Shown: piece by piece, positions 54,489 through 63,254 of the stretch
Numbering within the stretch: the first letter of the stretch is position 1
Layout: each line of letters begins with the position of its first letter
NCBI GenBank assembly: GCA_913020155.1
Contig: CAJWBA010000002.1
Location: forward strand, 1-64,000
Length of the DNA stretch: 64,000 nt
Direction: 5' to 3'
Source: an uncultured Flavobacteriales bacterium
GTDB lineage: Bacteria; Bacteroidota; Bacteroidia; Flavobacteriales; Flavobacteriaceae
Position numbers and translations under genes: made by a program
Notes under the pieces: model-generated
The model's input: only the letters and a program-made list of their open reading frames with translations
What the model was told of the DNA's origin: nothing
Database searches by the model: none

Positions 54489-55622
54489 TTACTCAAGAAG
54501 AATCTCAGCAGTTTTGTTTCCGACTATCGAACCTATGGCAACCCCCATTCCGCCTAATCGTACGCCAACAGCAATTTTCGAAGAATAGCGTTTGATTAAA
54601 GGAAGTTTATTTGGGCCAAAAGCCATTATCCCAGACCATTCTTTCTCAATTTCAAAAGGGGTGTTGGGTAAAATGTAGGTTTTTAAATCATCAATAAGGA
54701 CTCTTTTTATGTTATCATTGATACCAAAAACAGATGTATTTTCTTTTTCTATATCCAATTGTCTACCTCCACCAATAAGGATACGTTTGTCGATATTTCG
54801 AAAATAATGATACCCTTGGTGGTAATGAAAACAACCTTTGATATTTAAATTGGATATTGGCTTTGTAATCAAAACCATTCCTCTTCCTGGATTAATTTCT
54901 TCTTTTGGAAACCACTTAGCACTATATGCATTGGTGCAAATAGCAAGCTTTTGCGTTTTAATTTCGATTGAGTTCCCTTCACTTTGGGCCTCAAGCACTA
55001 CGCCATCGCTCTGCTCTTTGAAGTTTTGAATATTTGTAGAAGTAAATAGAGCAATACCTTTTTTGCGAACTTTCTCATGTAAAGACCACATCATTTTACC
55101 CGTGTCAATGTTACCCTCTAATTTGTTTTTTAATAAAGTACTCACCCTGTTTTTGGCAAAACCATTACTTTCAATAAGATTATTTTCTTGTGAAAATATG
55201 TTCTCTCTAAAGATAGTATACAGTAAGGTATTTATTTCCTTAATTCGAGTTTCAATTTCATAGGGAGGTTTCAAAAATAATTCAAATCCCCCATTTTCTC
55301 GATAGGAAATTTCCTCATCTCCCAAAGTATTTCGTAAAAGATGTAGCCCATCATATCTTAATTTCACCAATGCTTTTACATCATCATCACTCAGGTGTTT
55401 ACGATCATTTTCCAATTCAGTTAGTGAACCAAAGCAAGCAAAACCTGCATTTTTTGTACTGGCACCCGAAGGGAATAGCCCCCGTTCAAAAATTGCAATA
55501 CGGGCATTTGGTTTTTCTTGAATCAATTTCAAAGCAGTAAAACAACCAACAATTCCAGCACCAATAACCGTAAAGTCATAGTTTTTAAACCATTTGTCTT
55601 CCCAATAACTTATTGTTGGCAT
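54489..55622 (-). CDS. FAD-dependent oxidoreductase (DAO/glycine oxidase-like)
   Basis: A 377-aa protein of the D-amino-acid oxidase/glycine oxidase superfamily. After a short lead (MPTISYWEDKWFKNYDF) comes the FAD loop TVIGAGIVGCFTALKL (about residues 19-34), then the ASTKNAGFACFGS loop typical of DadA/ThiO-like enzymes. The final GVRLGGMGVAIGS motif contacts FAD. Likely oxidises an amine; the substrate is unknown. It lies 7 bp after uvrB and 24 bp before pnuC, so uvrB-oxidoreductase-pnuC may be one operon. Confidence 0.88.
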   Translation of the reverse strand: MPTISYWEDKWFKNYDFTVIGAGIVGCFTALKLIQEKPNARIAIFERGLFPSGASTKNAGFACFGSLTELENDRKHLSDDDVKALVKLRYDGLHLLRNTLGDEEISYRENGGFELFLKPPYEIETRIKEINTLLYTIFRENIFSQENNLIESNGFAKNRVSTLLKNKLEGNIDTGKMMWSLHEKVRKKGIALFTSTNIQNFKEQSDGVVLEAQSEGNSIEIKTQKLAICTNAYSAKWFPKEEINPGRGMVLITKPISNLNIKGCFHYHQGYHYFRNIDKRILIGGGRQLDIEKENTSVFGINDNIKRVLIDDLKTYILPNTPFEIEKEWSGIMAFGPNKLPLIKRYSSKIAVGVRLGGMGVAIGSIVGNKTAEILLE

Positions 55623-55629
55623 GTTTTTT

Positions 55630-57621
55630 TTAAGCTAATTGTTCTTTTAGATTTTTAATTTCATCACGAAAACGTGCTGCCTCAATAAAATCTAAATCTT
55701 TAGCAGCTTTTTCCATCAGCTTTCGGGTATCTCTAATTTTTTGATCAATCTGTGGTTTAGTCAAATACCTTGTAGCTTCTTCTGCAGCTTTTTTCAATTC
55801 TTTTTCTGAGGCATAAGTTGCTACAGAATTTTTAGATAATGCACTGTCCAAAGATTTATTTAAGGGCGTAGGGACTTTATTATGGAGCTTGTTGTAAGCT
55901 ACTTGTTTTTCACGCCTGTACAGGGTTTGATTCATAGTGAACTGCATGCTTTTGGTAACTTTATCTGCATAGAAAATGGCTAGTCCATTGACGTTCCTCG
56001 CTGCGCGACCTACTGTTTGAGTCAGTGATCTGTTAGAACGCAAGAAACCTTCTTTATCGGCATCCAAAATTGCAACCAAAGAAACTTCGGGTAAATCCAG
56101 ACCTTCTCGTAAAAGGTTTACTCCGATTAAAACATCAAACACCCCTTTTCTAAGATCTTGTATTATTTCCACTCGTTCCAAGGTATCAACATCGCTGTGG
56201 ATGTAGCGGCATCGTATTTGAATCCGACTCATGTATTTTGTCAATTCCTCAGCCATTCGTTTGGTAAGCGTAGTAACCAAAGTGCGTTCGTCTTTTTCAT
56301 TTCGTTTTTGAATTTCCTCAATCAAATTGTCAATTTGATTTTCACTGGGACGAACTTCAATAATTGGATCAAGTAAGCCAGTTGGTCTAATTATTTGTTC
56401 CACAAAAACTCCCTCGGTTTTTTCCAATTCATAATCTGCAGGAGTAGCACTCACGAAGAGAACTTGATTTTGAAGCTGTTCGAATTCTTCAAATTTAAGA
56501 GGACGATTGTCCATAGCAGCTGGGAGTCTAAAACCGTACTCTACTAAATTTTCCTTTCGGCTTCGATCTCCTCCATACATTGCATGAACTTGCGAAACGG
56601 TAACGTGACTTTCGTCAATGATCATCAAAAAATCATCGGGAAAATAATCCAACAAACAGAAGGGGCGGGATCCCGGATTTCTTCCATCCAGATAACGAGA
56701 ATAATTTTCAATCCCCGAACAATAACCGAGTTCTCGAATCATTTCAAGGTCAAAATTTGTACGCTCTTCTAAGCGTTTTGCCTCTAGGTGTTTTCCTACT
56801 TCTTTAAAAAAATCTAGCTGTTTGACCAAGTCATCCTGAATGTGATGAATCGCATTTTGTAAAACATCGGGTGAAGTAACAAACATGTTTGCTGGATAAA
56901 TGTTCAATTGTTCATGTTGTTCGATTCGTTCGTTTGTTATTGGGTCGAAAGCTTCAATTTCCTCGATTTCATCACCAAAAAAATGAACTCGAAAAGCAGT
57001 ATCGGCATAACTGGGATAGATATCAACCACATCTCCCTTTACTCTGAAGTTGCCGTGCTGAAATTCAGCCATGGTTCTAGAGTACAAACTTTGAACCAAC
57101 TGGTGTAAAAATTTTGTTCTGGAGAGTACCTGGTCTCTTTTAATAGAGATTACATTTTTTTCAAATTCAGCGGGGTTTCCAATTCCGTACAAGCAAGAAA
57201 CCGATGCAATTACAATAACGTCTCTCCTTCCAGAAAGTAGAGAAGAAGTGGTACTCAAGCGGAGTTTTTCTATTTCCTCGTTGATCGATAAATCTTTTTC
57301 AATGTAAGTACCCGTAACTGGAATGTAGGCCTCCGGTTGATAATAATCGTAATAAGAAACAAAATATTCTACGGCATTGTCTGGGAAAAATTGTTTAAAT
57401 TCAGAATACAACTGAGCAGCCAAAGTTTTGTTATGGGCCAACACAAGAGTAGGACGATTCAATTCTTGAACAACGTTTGCAACAGTAAATGTTTTTCCAG
57501 ACCCAGTCACCCCCTGTAGGGTCATATACTTTTCCAACTGTGAAAATCCGTCTAAAATTTCCTTGATCGCATTGGGTTGATCACCAGTAGGTGAAAATTC
57601 AGATACTATTTTAAAAGCCAT
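55630..57621 (-). CDS. uvrB: excinuclease ABC subunit UvrB
   Basis: UvrB (663 aa), the DNA-damage verification helicase of nucleotide excision repair. Walker A is GVTGSGKT (residues 37-44), the beta-hairpin region is VSYYDYYQPEAYIP, and DESH (IDESHVTVSQVHAMY) is the Walker B box. Helicase motifs V and VI (GVNLLREGLDLPEV, QTVGRAARN) and a C-terminal UVR domain that binds UvrC complete it. Full length. It starts 120 bp from a divergent unknown gene and is followed 7 bp later by the FAD oxidoreductase. Confidence 0.98.
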   Translation of the reverse strand: MAFKIVSEFSPTGDQPNAIKEILDGFSQLEKYMTLQGVTGSGKTFTVANVVQELNRPTLVLAHNKTLAAQLYSEFKQFFPDNAVEYFVSYYDYYQPEAYIPVTGTYIEKDLSINEEIEKLRLSTTSSLLSGRRDVIVIASVSCLYGIGNPAEFEKNVISIKRDQVLSRTKFLHQLVQSLYSRTMAEFQHGNFRVKGDVVDIYPSYADTAFRVHFFGDEIEEIEAFDPITNERIEQHEQLNIYPANMFVTSPDVLQNAIHHIQDDLVKQLDFFKEVGKHLEAKRLEERTNFDLEMIRELGYCSGIENYSRYLDGRNPGSRPFCLLDYFPDDFLMIIDESHVTVSQVHAMYGGDRSRKENLVEYGFRLPAAMDNRPLKFEEFEQLQNQVLFVSATPADYELEKTEGVFVEQIIRPTGLLDPIIEVRPSENQIDNLIEEIQKRNEKDERTLVTTLTKRMAEELTKYMSRIQIRCRYIHSDVDTLERVEIIQDLRKGVFDVLIGVNLLREGLDLPEVSLVAILDADKEGFLRSNRSLTQTVGRAARNVNGLAIFYADKVTKSMQFTMNQTLYRREKQVAYNKLHNKVPTPLNKSLDSALSKNSVATYASEKELKKAAEEATRYLTKPQIDQKIRDTRKLMEKAAKDLDFIEAARFRDEIKNLKEQLA

Positions 57622-57718
57622 GGTTTATTTTTCAAACATTAAATTTAAGCATTTACAACATAAGAAAACTAACCTTTGTCACTTCATTTACAAAATGAAA
57701 TCAATGAAATAAAGTTAG

Positions 57719-57726
57719 TACCTTTG
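57719..57726 (+). promoter_or_regulatory. -7 promoter box of the kinase-like gene
   Basis: TACCTTTG matches TAnnTTTG, 15 nt before the ATG at 57742. It lies within a TTG-initiated extension of the frame (57676), which supports the shorter protein. A second box-like AACCTTTG at 57671-57678 lacks the initial T. Confidence 0.4.
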
Positions 57727-57741
57727 AATAAATCCTGTTTT

Positions 57742-58809
57742 ATGGAAGAAAAATTAATTTCACAGAAAAAACCTTTTTATCCAATAATTAAAGAGTTAAA
57801 CGATTACCTAAAACACTACAGTCGTTGGGTTTACACGCCTGTGTATTACGAAGATTTACTTCGTTTTGCTGGTTCTGTAGTCGTTTATGATGAAAACGAG
57901 AACGACACCTTGTGGATTCGGGTGTATTATTCGGATAGCGAGCGAGTAGAAATTGATTACAGTCTCAAAAAAGTTTATGCTCTTTTGCATTCAGATGGAA
58001 ACGAAACTTCCATGCCGTTTTTAAATATTGATGCCATTGATTATTGCACATTTGGAAATTCAAAACCATTCAGAATTAAGGTTCGAAATGTTTTAAATGA
58101 TAATTTCACTTACTTCTACATCAAGAAAACAGATGCATCAAGAGTTTATGGTTTGGAATTTGAACACATGCTCTCTCCTCACAATCTGAATTTTTTAATA
58201 AATGATTCTACTTTGATAGAAGAGCACATAGCAGGTATTCCAGGGGATGTGTTTATTGAAAAATACTTAGATAAATGTTCCCCTTCCGAACAAGCTCAAA
58301 TAGCAAAAGAGTATGTAAAGTTCAATGAAAGATCCATGATTCGACTCTTGGGTGATATGCGGGCATACAACTACGTAGTTATTCCTACGCATGATTTTGA
58401 TCAAGTAATTTATAAGATTCGGGCAATCGATTTTGATCAACAAAGTTTTGAAGGGAAGCTGATGGTTTATCGTCCACAGTTTTTCAAAGAAAATTTCCCT
58501 ATGATTTCTGTAGTAAAAGAAAAACTCTCACCAGAATCAATCATTCAATACAAAATAGAGGAACGCTCCATTCTTGCCAAACGTATTTTGAGTTCTGGAG
58601 ACCGATTGGGTAGCTTGTTGGACATCATGACCTTGGATACTTTAACAACTCCAGAAAATCTAAAGAAATTGTCTTCTGAGATTTTTAAATTCACCAAAGA
58701 CGCAGCCTTTAAGAAAAGTAAAAATATGGGAGAAGTTATGAAAGCATCCTTTACTTATGTGCGAAGAAATTATGAAAATTTAAACATGTCAAATTTGATC
58801 AACTCTTGA
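57742..58809 (+). CDS. conserved hypothetical protein with kinase-like motifs
   Basis: A 355-aa cytoplasmic protein (no signal peptide or membrane helix) that I cannot assign to a named family. Order: an N-terminal beta-rich part (1-160), a hinge-like LIEEHIAGIPGDVFI (about 161-175), then L203-GDMRAYN210, which places Asp205 and Asn210 five residues apart as in a kinase catalytic loop (D-x4-N), and RAIDFDQQ (227-234) with Asp230 where a DFG-type metal-binding motif would lie. A helical C-terminal part (285-355) follows. This pattern suggests a protein-kinase-like fold, by inference. It is divergent from uvrB and convergent with the pRiA4b-like gene. Confidence 0.7.
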   Translation: MEEKLISQKKPFYPIIKELNDYLKHYSRWVYTPVYYEDLLRFAGSVVVYDENENDTLWIRVYYSDSERVEIDYSLKKVYALLHSDGNETSMPFLNIDAIDYCTFGNSKPFRIKVRNVLNDNFTYFYIKKTDASRVYGLEFEHMLSPHNLNFLINDSTLIEEHIAGIPGDVFIEKYLDKCSPSEQAQIAKEYVKFNERSMIRLLGDMRAYNYVVIPTHDFDQVIYKIRAIDFDQQSFEGKLMVYRPQFFKENFPMISVVKEKLSPESIIQYKIEERSILAKRILSSGDRLGSLLDIMTLDTLTTPENLKKLSSEIFKFTKDAAFKKSKNMGEVMKASFTYVRRNYENLNMSNLINS

Positions 58810-58810
58810 T

Positions 58811-59308
58811 CTAATAAAAGTCGGCATCGTCATATTCTCCCTCTCCTAAATCATCCTTGATCATATCATCGGAGGTATCGGAATTATTTTTTTCCAATAG
58901 AAAATCTTTTTGAGGTGCTTCCTCTGGTACTTCCCCTTGAGCAAAAATCAGATTGGGGTAAAGTTTAGTAGGTTCTTGTTCTCCAATTTCCATCAACTCA
59001 ACAAAAAAAGTCCATAAAGCTAGAAAGTCGTAAACATAAATTAAATGATGATTTTCAGTATTAAAAATACTATCAACAGAAGCTTGACCCATGGGTTCAA
59101 TACCTTCATCCATATCCAATAACGGAATTTCTTCACCCTGTTCCCATTGTTCATTTGTTTTGTAAAAAGAAGCCATTTCTCTTCCACCAAACCCGAACGA
59201 TTGAGCAATTGCATAATGAAAATCTTCTAATGTAGCTGATCCTTCGATTTCGATATCTCTTAAGATATCTTCTTTAGCATCGAGAATAATTCTAAATCTG
59301 TAAATCAT
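58811..59308 (-). CDS. pRiA4b ORF-3-like (PF07929) protein with acidic tail
   Basis: A 165-aa protein whose first 110 residues match the plasmid pRiA4b ORF-3-like family: MIYRFRIILDAKEDILRDIEIEGSATLEDFHYAIAQSFGF, then LIYVYDFLALWTFFVELMEI. The C-terminus (about 125-165) is very acidic (SDTSDDMIKDDLGEGEYDDADFY). The family is named for a plasmid gene and an IS1096 passenger, but nothing here suggests a mobile element. Function unknown. The start codon overlaps the ctaA 3' end by 17 bp, implying translational coupling. Confidence 0.82.
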   Translation of the reverse strand: MIYRFRIILDAKEDILRDIEIEGSATLEDFHYAIAQSFGFGGREMASFYKTNEQWEQGEEIPLLDMDEGIEPMGQASVDSIFNTENHHLIYVYDFLALWTFFVELMEIGEQEPTKLYPNLIFAQGEVPEEAPQKDFLLEKNNSDTSDDMIKDDLGEGEYDDADFY

Positions 59309-60338
59309 GACTATTGGTATTTAAGTTTTGATTGAAAAGTTGTAATAAAAAATAAAGTTGTCCACCAAACAAAAGGGAGGCTAATAATAAATGTAGCGGT
59401 TGTGTAGCGATTGGAAAATCAAAATAATACATCAAAATTCCTGTTAAAATTTCTGTTCCTAAAATCAGTAAAACCCAGTTGTAAATTGGAAATCTAAGAT
59501 TTATTTTTTGAATATTGTAAAAAAGATAAGCGTTAATCAAAATTACTATCAAAGAAAAACTTCGATGCACATAAAATTTGATTGGAGCAGGATTTAACCA
59601 TTTTACAACTTGTTCCATACCGTGAAAGTCAATCTGAATGTCAACGAATTGCCGAACTTGTGTACCAATACTGATTTGAATTAAAGTCAATACAAATGCT
59701 ATGATTCCTAAGTTTTTAATTTTTAATGTGCTTGTATTTTTTGATTCATCTGAAGACGTCAGTGCATACAGGTAAACCAAAAAAGCAACAATGAATAAAG
59801 CCATGATCATATGGAGACTAATTTTTGTGGGAAGCAAGTTAGAATCTACAACCGTCTTACCCAACCAAGCCTGAAATCCCATTCCTAAGTTTACAAACAC
59901 AGAAAAAAATACAATTCTTTTTTTCTGCTTCCAATAACTCAAAGACAAGATACCCACAATTAAGGTTGCTATTCCTGCAAGTGCCCCTGCCAATCTGTTA
60001 ATGAACTCAACCCATGTATGAAAAGCATTGAAATGTGCATAATCGTGTTTTACGTAAGGCTCCCAATTGGATTCAGAATATTCATTTGCACTGGTAAAGT
60101 TCTTTTTGGCAACACGTAAATTTTCATTCACAATGATTACTTCACCGGTTTTGTAGTTATGTTCAGAAATCCAATCCAATTGTCCTCTTTCAGTGGGTGG
60201 AATAAGGTAACCAAAACACTTTGGCCAGTCGGGGCACCCCATTCCACTTCCAGTAACTCTAACTATTGCTCCAGCAGCAATAACTATGTAAACCAACACC
60301 AATGAAATCCCAATCCAAAAATGAAATCTTTTTTTCAT
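59292..60338 (-). CDS. ctaA: heme A synthase (COX15/CtaA family)
   Basis: Oxidises heme O to heme A in the inner membrane for aa3-type cytochrome oxidases. The 348-aa protein has eight hydrophobic segments, GSGMGCPDWPKCFG with the paired cysteines after helix 1, and the four conserved histidines of two heme-binding bundles: HDYAHFNAFHTW/EFINRL, LPTKISLHMI, KFYVHRSFSL and TQPLHLLLA. The presence of CtaA implies an aa3-type oxidase. It lies 5 bp downstream of cca and overlaps the pRiA4b-like gene. Confidence 0.93.
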   Translation of the reverse strand: MKKRFHFWIGISLVLVYIVIAAGAIVRVTGSGMGCPDWPKCFGYLIPPTERGQLDWISEHNYKTGEVIIVNENLRVAKKNFTSANEYSESNWEPYVKHDYAHFNAFHTWVEFINRLAGALAGIATLIVGILSLSYWKQKKRIVFFSVFVNLGMGFQAWLGKTVVDSNLLPTKISLHMIMALFIVAFLVYLYALTSSDESKNTSTLKIKNLGIIAFVLTLIQISIGTQVRQFVDIQIDFHGMEQVVKWLNPAPIKFYVHRSFSLIVILINAYLFYNIQKINLRFPIYNWVLLILGTEILTGILMYYFDFPIATQPLHLLLASLLFGGQLYFLLQLFNQNLNTNSHDLQI

Positions 60339-60343
60339 TAGCG

Positions 60344-61777
60344 TTAATTTTCAATAAATTTCAATCCTATTTTTTTTCCTTCTTTTTTCATCAACTCAAA
60401 TGCAGCATCGAATTCATTGGTAATTTCTCCTTCCAAAATTGCTTCTTTTATTGCCTCTTTGATTTGTCCAATGGCTTTAGAGGGCTTTAGATTAAATGAC
60501 TTCATAATGATTTCTCCCGAAACAGGAGGCTGAAAATTTCTGATATTATCCCGTTCTTCTACTTCTTCAATTTTTTTACGGACAATTTTAAAGTTGTCGT
60601 GATATTGGTTGAATCGCTTTGGATTTTTGGTTGTAATGTCTGCTTCACAAAGCGTAATCAAGTCATTGATGTGGTCTCCAGCATCAAAAATAAGCCTCCT
60701 AACGGCAGAGTCTGTAACCAGATCTTCGGCAATTACAATAGGTCTTGAACTCATAAGCACCATTTTTTGAACGAATTTCATTTTGTCGTTCAAAGGCATT
60801 TTTAAACGTTTAAATAGTTTGTAAACCATTCTAGCCCCTACAAATTCGTGACCATGAAATGTCCAACCAATTTTCTTGTGGAAGCGTTTTGTTGGTGCTT
60901 TTCCGATGTCATGAAGCAATGCTGCCCAGCGAAGCCATAAATTATTAGTGTTTGGACAAATATTATCTACAACCTCAAAGGTGTGAAAAAAATTATCTTT
61001 ATGAGATTGCCCCTCTACCTCTTCAATCCCTTTTAAATCAATTAATTCTGGAAGTAGAAGAGGGAGAATTTTTACTTTGTTTAGCAAAAGAATTCCATGC
61101 GACGGGGTGTCGCACATCATTATTTTGTGAAGCTCATCTACACATCTTTCTTTGGTGATTATGGAGATTCGTTCAGCGTGTTCTTGAATGGCATCCAGTG
61201 ATTTTTTTTCAATAATAAAATTCAATTGAGAAGCAAAACGGACAGCACGCAGCATTCTCAAAGGATCATCGGAATAGGTGATTCTGGGCTCCAAGGGTGT
61301 TCTAAGGATTCCATTTTCTAAATCAGTAATTCCATTGAAGGGATCCAGTAACTTCCCATAAGTTTTCTTATTCAAGCATACTGCCAAAGCATTTATGGTA
61401 AAGTCTCTTCTTTTTTGATCATCCTCTAAACTCCCTTGAGTTATTTTGGGCTTGCGACTTTCTGGAACATATGATTCTTTTCTAGCCCCAACAAATTCCA
61501 TAGTAGTGCCCTCCCATTTGAGCATTGCAGTTCCATAGGTTTTAAAAACCTTAACTTTTGAGGACTTTTTTAGCTTTTTTTGAAGTGCCTGAGCAAGCTT
61601 AATTCCCGATCCAATAACGACAATGTCAATATCGGTCTGATTTCTTTTGCGACTGAGCAAATGATCTCGAACAAATCCACCAATCACATAGGTTTCCAAT
61701 TGGAGTTTATCCGCAGTTTCTTGAACAGTTTTGAAAAGCACTGTGTTTAAGATGACGTTAAAGTTTTTTTTCAACAT
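60344..61777 (-). CDS. cca: CCA-adding tRNA nucleotidyltransferase with HD domain
   Basis: A 477-aa class II nucleotidyltransferase. The catalytic head (1-140) has VIGGFVRDHLL, the aspartates of TDIDIVV, the RRDFTINALA motif and the D-x-RML-RAVRFA motif that reads the bases. A C-terminal HD-type phosphohydrolase domain (about 245-345; LLHDIGKAPTKRFH, with FHGHEFVGA) makes it a bacterial CCA enzyme of the poly(A)-polymerase-like, HD-containing type. It repairs or adds the 3' CCA end of tRNA. It lies between the tsaC-like gene (2 bp) and ctaA (5 bp). Confidence 0.93.
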   Translation of the reverse strand: MLKKNFNVILNTVLFKTVQETADKLQLETYVIGGFVRDHLLSRKRNQTDIDIVVIGSGIKLAQALQKKLKKSSKVKVFKTYGTAMLKWEGTTMEFVGARKESYVPESRKPKITQGSLEDDQKRRDFTINALAVCLNKKTYGKLLDPFNGITDLENGILRTPLEPRITYSDDPLRMLRAVRFASQLNFIIEKKSLDAIQEHAERISIITKERCVDELHKIMMCDTPSHGILLLNKVKILPLLLPELIDLKGIEEVEGQSHKDNFFHTFEVVDNICPNTNNLWLRWAALLHDIGKAPTKRFHKKIGWTFHGHEFVGARMVYKLFKRLKMPLNDKMKFVQKMVLMSSRPIVIAEDLVTDSAVRRLIFDAGDHINDLITLCEADITTKNPKRFNQYHDNFKIVRKKIEEVEERDNIRNFQPPVSGEIIMKSFNLKPSKAIGQIKEAIKEAILEGEITNEFDAAFELMKKEGKKIGLKFIEN

Positions 61778-61779
61778 AC

Positions 61780-62337
61780 TCAGGCTCTTAGTGTTTTTAG
61801 ATTCCCGTCAGTATCAATCAATATTAAAGTCGATGGACTGGTTCTGGTTTCTTTTGTTTTCAAAGTTACAATATGGTCGACTCCCTCCAAAATGGCTTGA
61901 TCAATTTCTTTAAATTCTTTTGGACTTTGTGAGCCGCTCATGTTTGCAGAAGTTGAAACAATGGGTTTCCCAAACCTTTCAATGAGTTTTCTACAAAATT
62001 CATCTTGAACAATCCGAATACCAACACTTCCATTTTCAGCTTTTAAATCTGCTGCAACTCCTCTCACATTGGGGTAAATTACAGTGGTTGGTTTGCTTGC
62101 TAAAGCAATTTTTTTGATGTCATCCTCTAGTTTTCCTGTAAGTAGTTCAAGCATTTCAAAATCCGAAACTAGGCAGATTAAAGCTTTAACATCTTTTCTT
62201 TTTTTTAAGCTATACACTTTTTTGATTGACTCAGAATTTGTGGCATCGCATCCAATTCCCCATATGGTATCAGTAGGGAAGAGGAGTGTACTTCCTTGGG
62301 CTAGTGCTTCGCAACCTTCATTTACAAAAGTTTTCAT
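61780..62337 (-). CDS. tsaC: Sua5/YciO/YrdC family protein, probable threonylcarbamoyl-AMP synthase
   Basis: A 185-aa YrdC-fold protein. LLFPTDTIWGIGCDAT, the KKRKDVKALICLVS segment and GKPIVSTSANMSGSQSP are the conserved RNA-binding and nucleotide-binding motifs. Such proteins make L-threonylcarbamoyl-AMP from threonine, bicarbonate and ATP for the t6A37 modification of tRNA. The single-domain length fits TsaC/YrdC rather than the longer Sua5. It is 2 bp upstream of cca, another tRNA maturation gene. Confidence 0.9.
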   Translation of the reverse strand: MKTFVNEGCEALAQGSTLLFPTDTIWGIGCDATNSESIKKVYSLKKRKDVKALICLVSDFEMLELLTGKLEDDIKKIALASKPTTVIYPNVRGVAADLKAENGSVGIRIVQDEFCRKLIERFGKPIVSTSANMSGSQSPKEFKEIDQAILEGVDHIVTLKTKETRTSPSTLILIDTDGNLKTLRA

Positions 62338-62351
62338 TTATTTTGAATAAA

Positions 62352-63158
62352 CTAAACAGCAACGTTGTGTTCTCTTAAAGCAACGTTTAAAGAGGTTTTC
62401 TTATTGGTACTTTCTTTGCGTTTTCCAATGATCAAAGCACAAGGGACTTGGTATTCACCAGCATTAAATTGCTTTGGATAAGTACCCGGAATTACAACAG
62501 ACCGAGCAGGTACTCTACCCTTGTATTCCACAGCTTCATCTAAACTTACATCAATTATTTTTGTAGAGGCAGTGAGTACAACATTTGCACCCAGAACAGC
62601 TTCACGTTCAATGTGAACCCCCTCTACTACAATACAACGAGAACCGATAAAAGCATCGTCTTCAATGATAACGGGAGCAGCTTGAAGTGGCTCTAAAACT
62701 CCCCCAATTCCAACACCACCGCTCAGATGAACATTTTCTCCAATTTGTGCACAACTTCCCACGGTTGCCCAAGTATCTATCATAGAACCCGAGTCAACAT
62801 AAGCACCAATATTTACATAACTGGGCATCATAATAACTCCAGATGCTATGTAGGCTCCTTGTCTTGCAACAGCATGAGGCACTACTCGTATTCCTTTGGC
62901 TGCATAATCTTTCTTGAGTGGCATTTTATCATGGAACTCCATAGGGCCAGCATGCAATGTTTCCATTTTTTGAATTGGAAAGTAAAGCACAACCGCTTTT
63001 TTTATCCACTCATTTACCTGCCAACCCTCCGAAGTAGGTTCGGCAACACGAAGACTACCCTCATCCAATTGGGTAATGATTGAACGGATTGCGTTTTGTG
63101 TTTCTTCTTGTTCCAGTAAGCTTCGGTCTTCCCAAGCCGCTTCTATAATTGCTCTCAT
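62352..63158 (-). CDS. dapD: 2,3,4,5-tetrahydropyridine-2,6-dicarboxylate N-succinyltransferase
   Basis: DapD (268 aa) adds a succinyl group to tetrahydrodipicolinate in lysine and diaminopimelate synthesis. An N-terminal helical domain (MRAIIEAAWEDRSLL...) is followed by a left-handed beta-helix of hexapeptide repeats (about 110-215; GVIMMPSYVNIGAYVDSGSMIDTWATVGSCAQIG) and a C-terminal strand region. The start at 63158 matches the family N-terminus; an extension to 63236 is rejected because it crosses a -7 box. With lysA at 48303 it supports the succinylase branch. It is divergent from ruvX. Confidence 0.96.
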   Translation of the reverse strand: MRAIIEAAWEDRSLLEQEETQNAIRSIITQLDEGSLRVAEPTSEGWQVNEWIKKAVVLYFPIQKMETLHAGPMEFHDKMPLKKDYAAKGIRVVPHAVARQGAYIASGVIMMPSYVNIGAYVDSGSMIDTWATVGSCAQIGENVHLSGGVGIGGVLEPLQAAPVIIEDDAFIGSRCIVVEGVHIEREAVLGANVVLTASTKIIDVSLDEAVEYKGRVPARSVVIPGTYPKQFNAGEYQVPCALIIGKRKESTNKKTSLNVALREHNVAV

Positions 63159-63181
63159 GAAATTGATCTTAAATTTTTGCA

Positions 63182-63189
63182 CAAATTTA
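63182..63189 (-). promoter_or_regulatory. -7 promoter box of dapD
   Basis: Minus-strand TAAATTTG matches TAnnTTTG, 23 nt before the dapD ATG at 63158. No clear -33 TTG at proper spacing. Confidence 0.4.
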
Positions 63190-63254
63190 CGCCTTTTGCT
63201 CGACTTTATTTTGGTTTTTTTACACGAAGCCAACAAGGAGACGTATATTTACGC

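Noticed and set aside
58811-59308. Reading the pRiA4b/IS1096 passenger family as a sign of a mobile element
   Set aside because: There is no transposase, terminal inverted repeat or target duplication, and the gene is fitted into the ctaA overlap.
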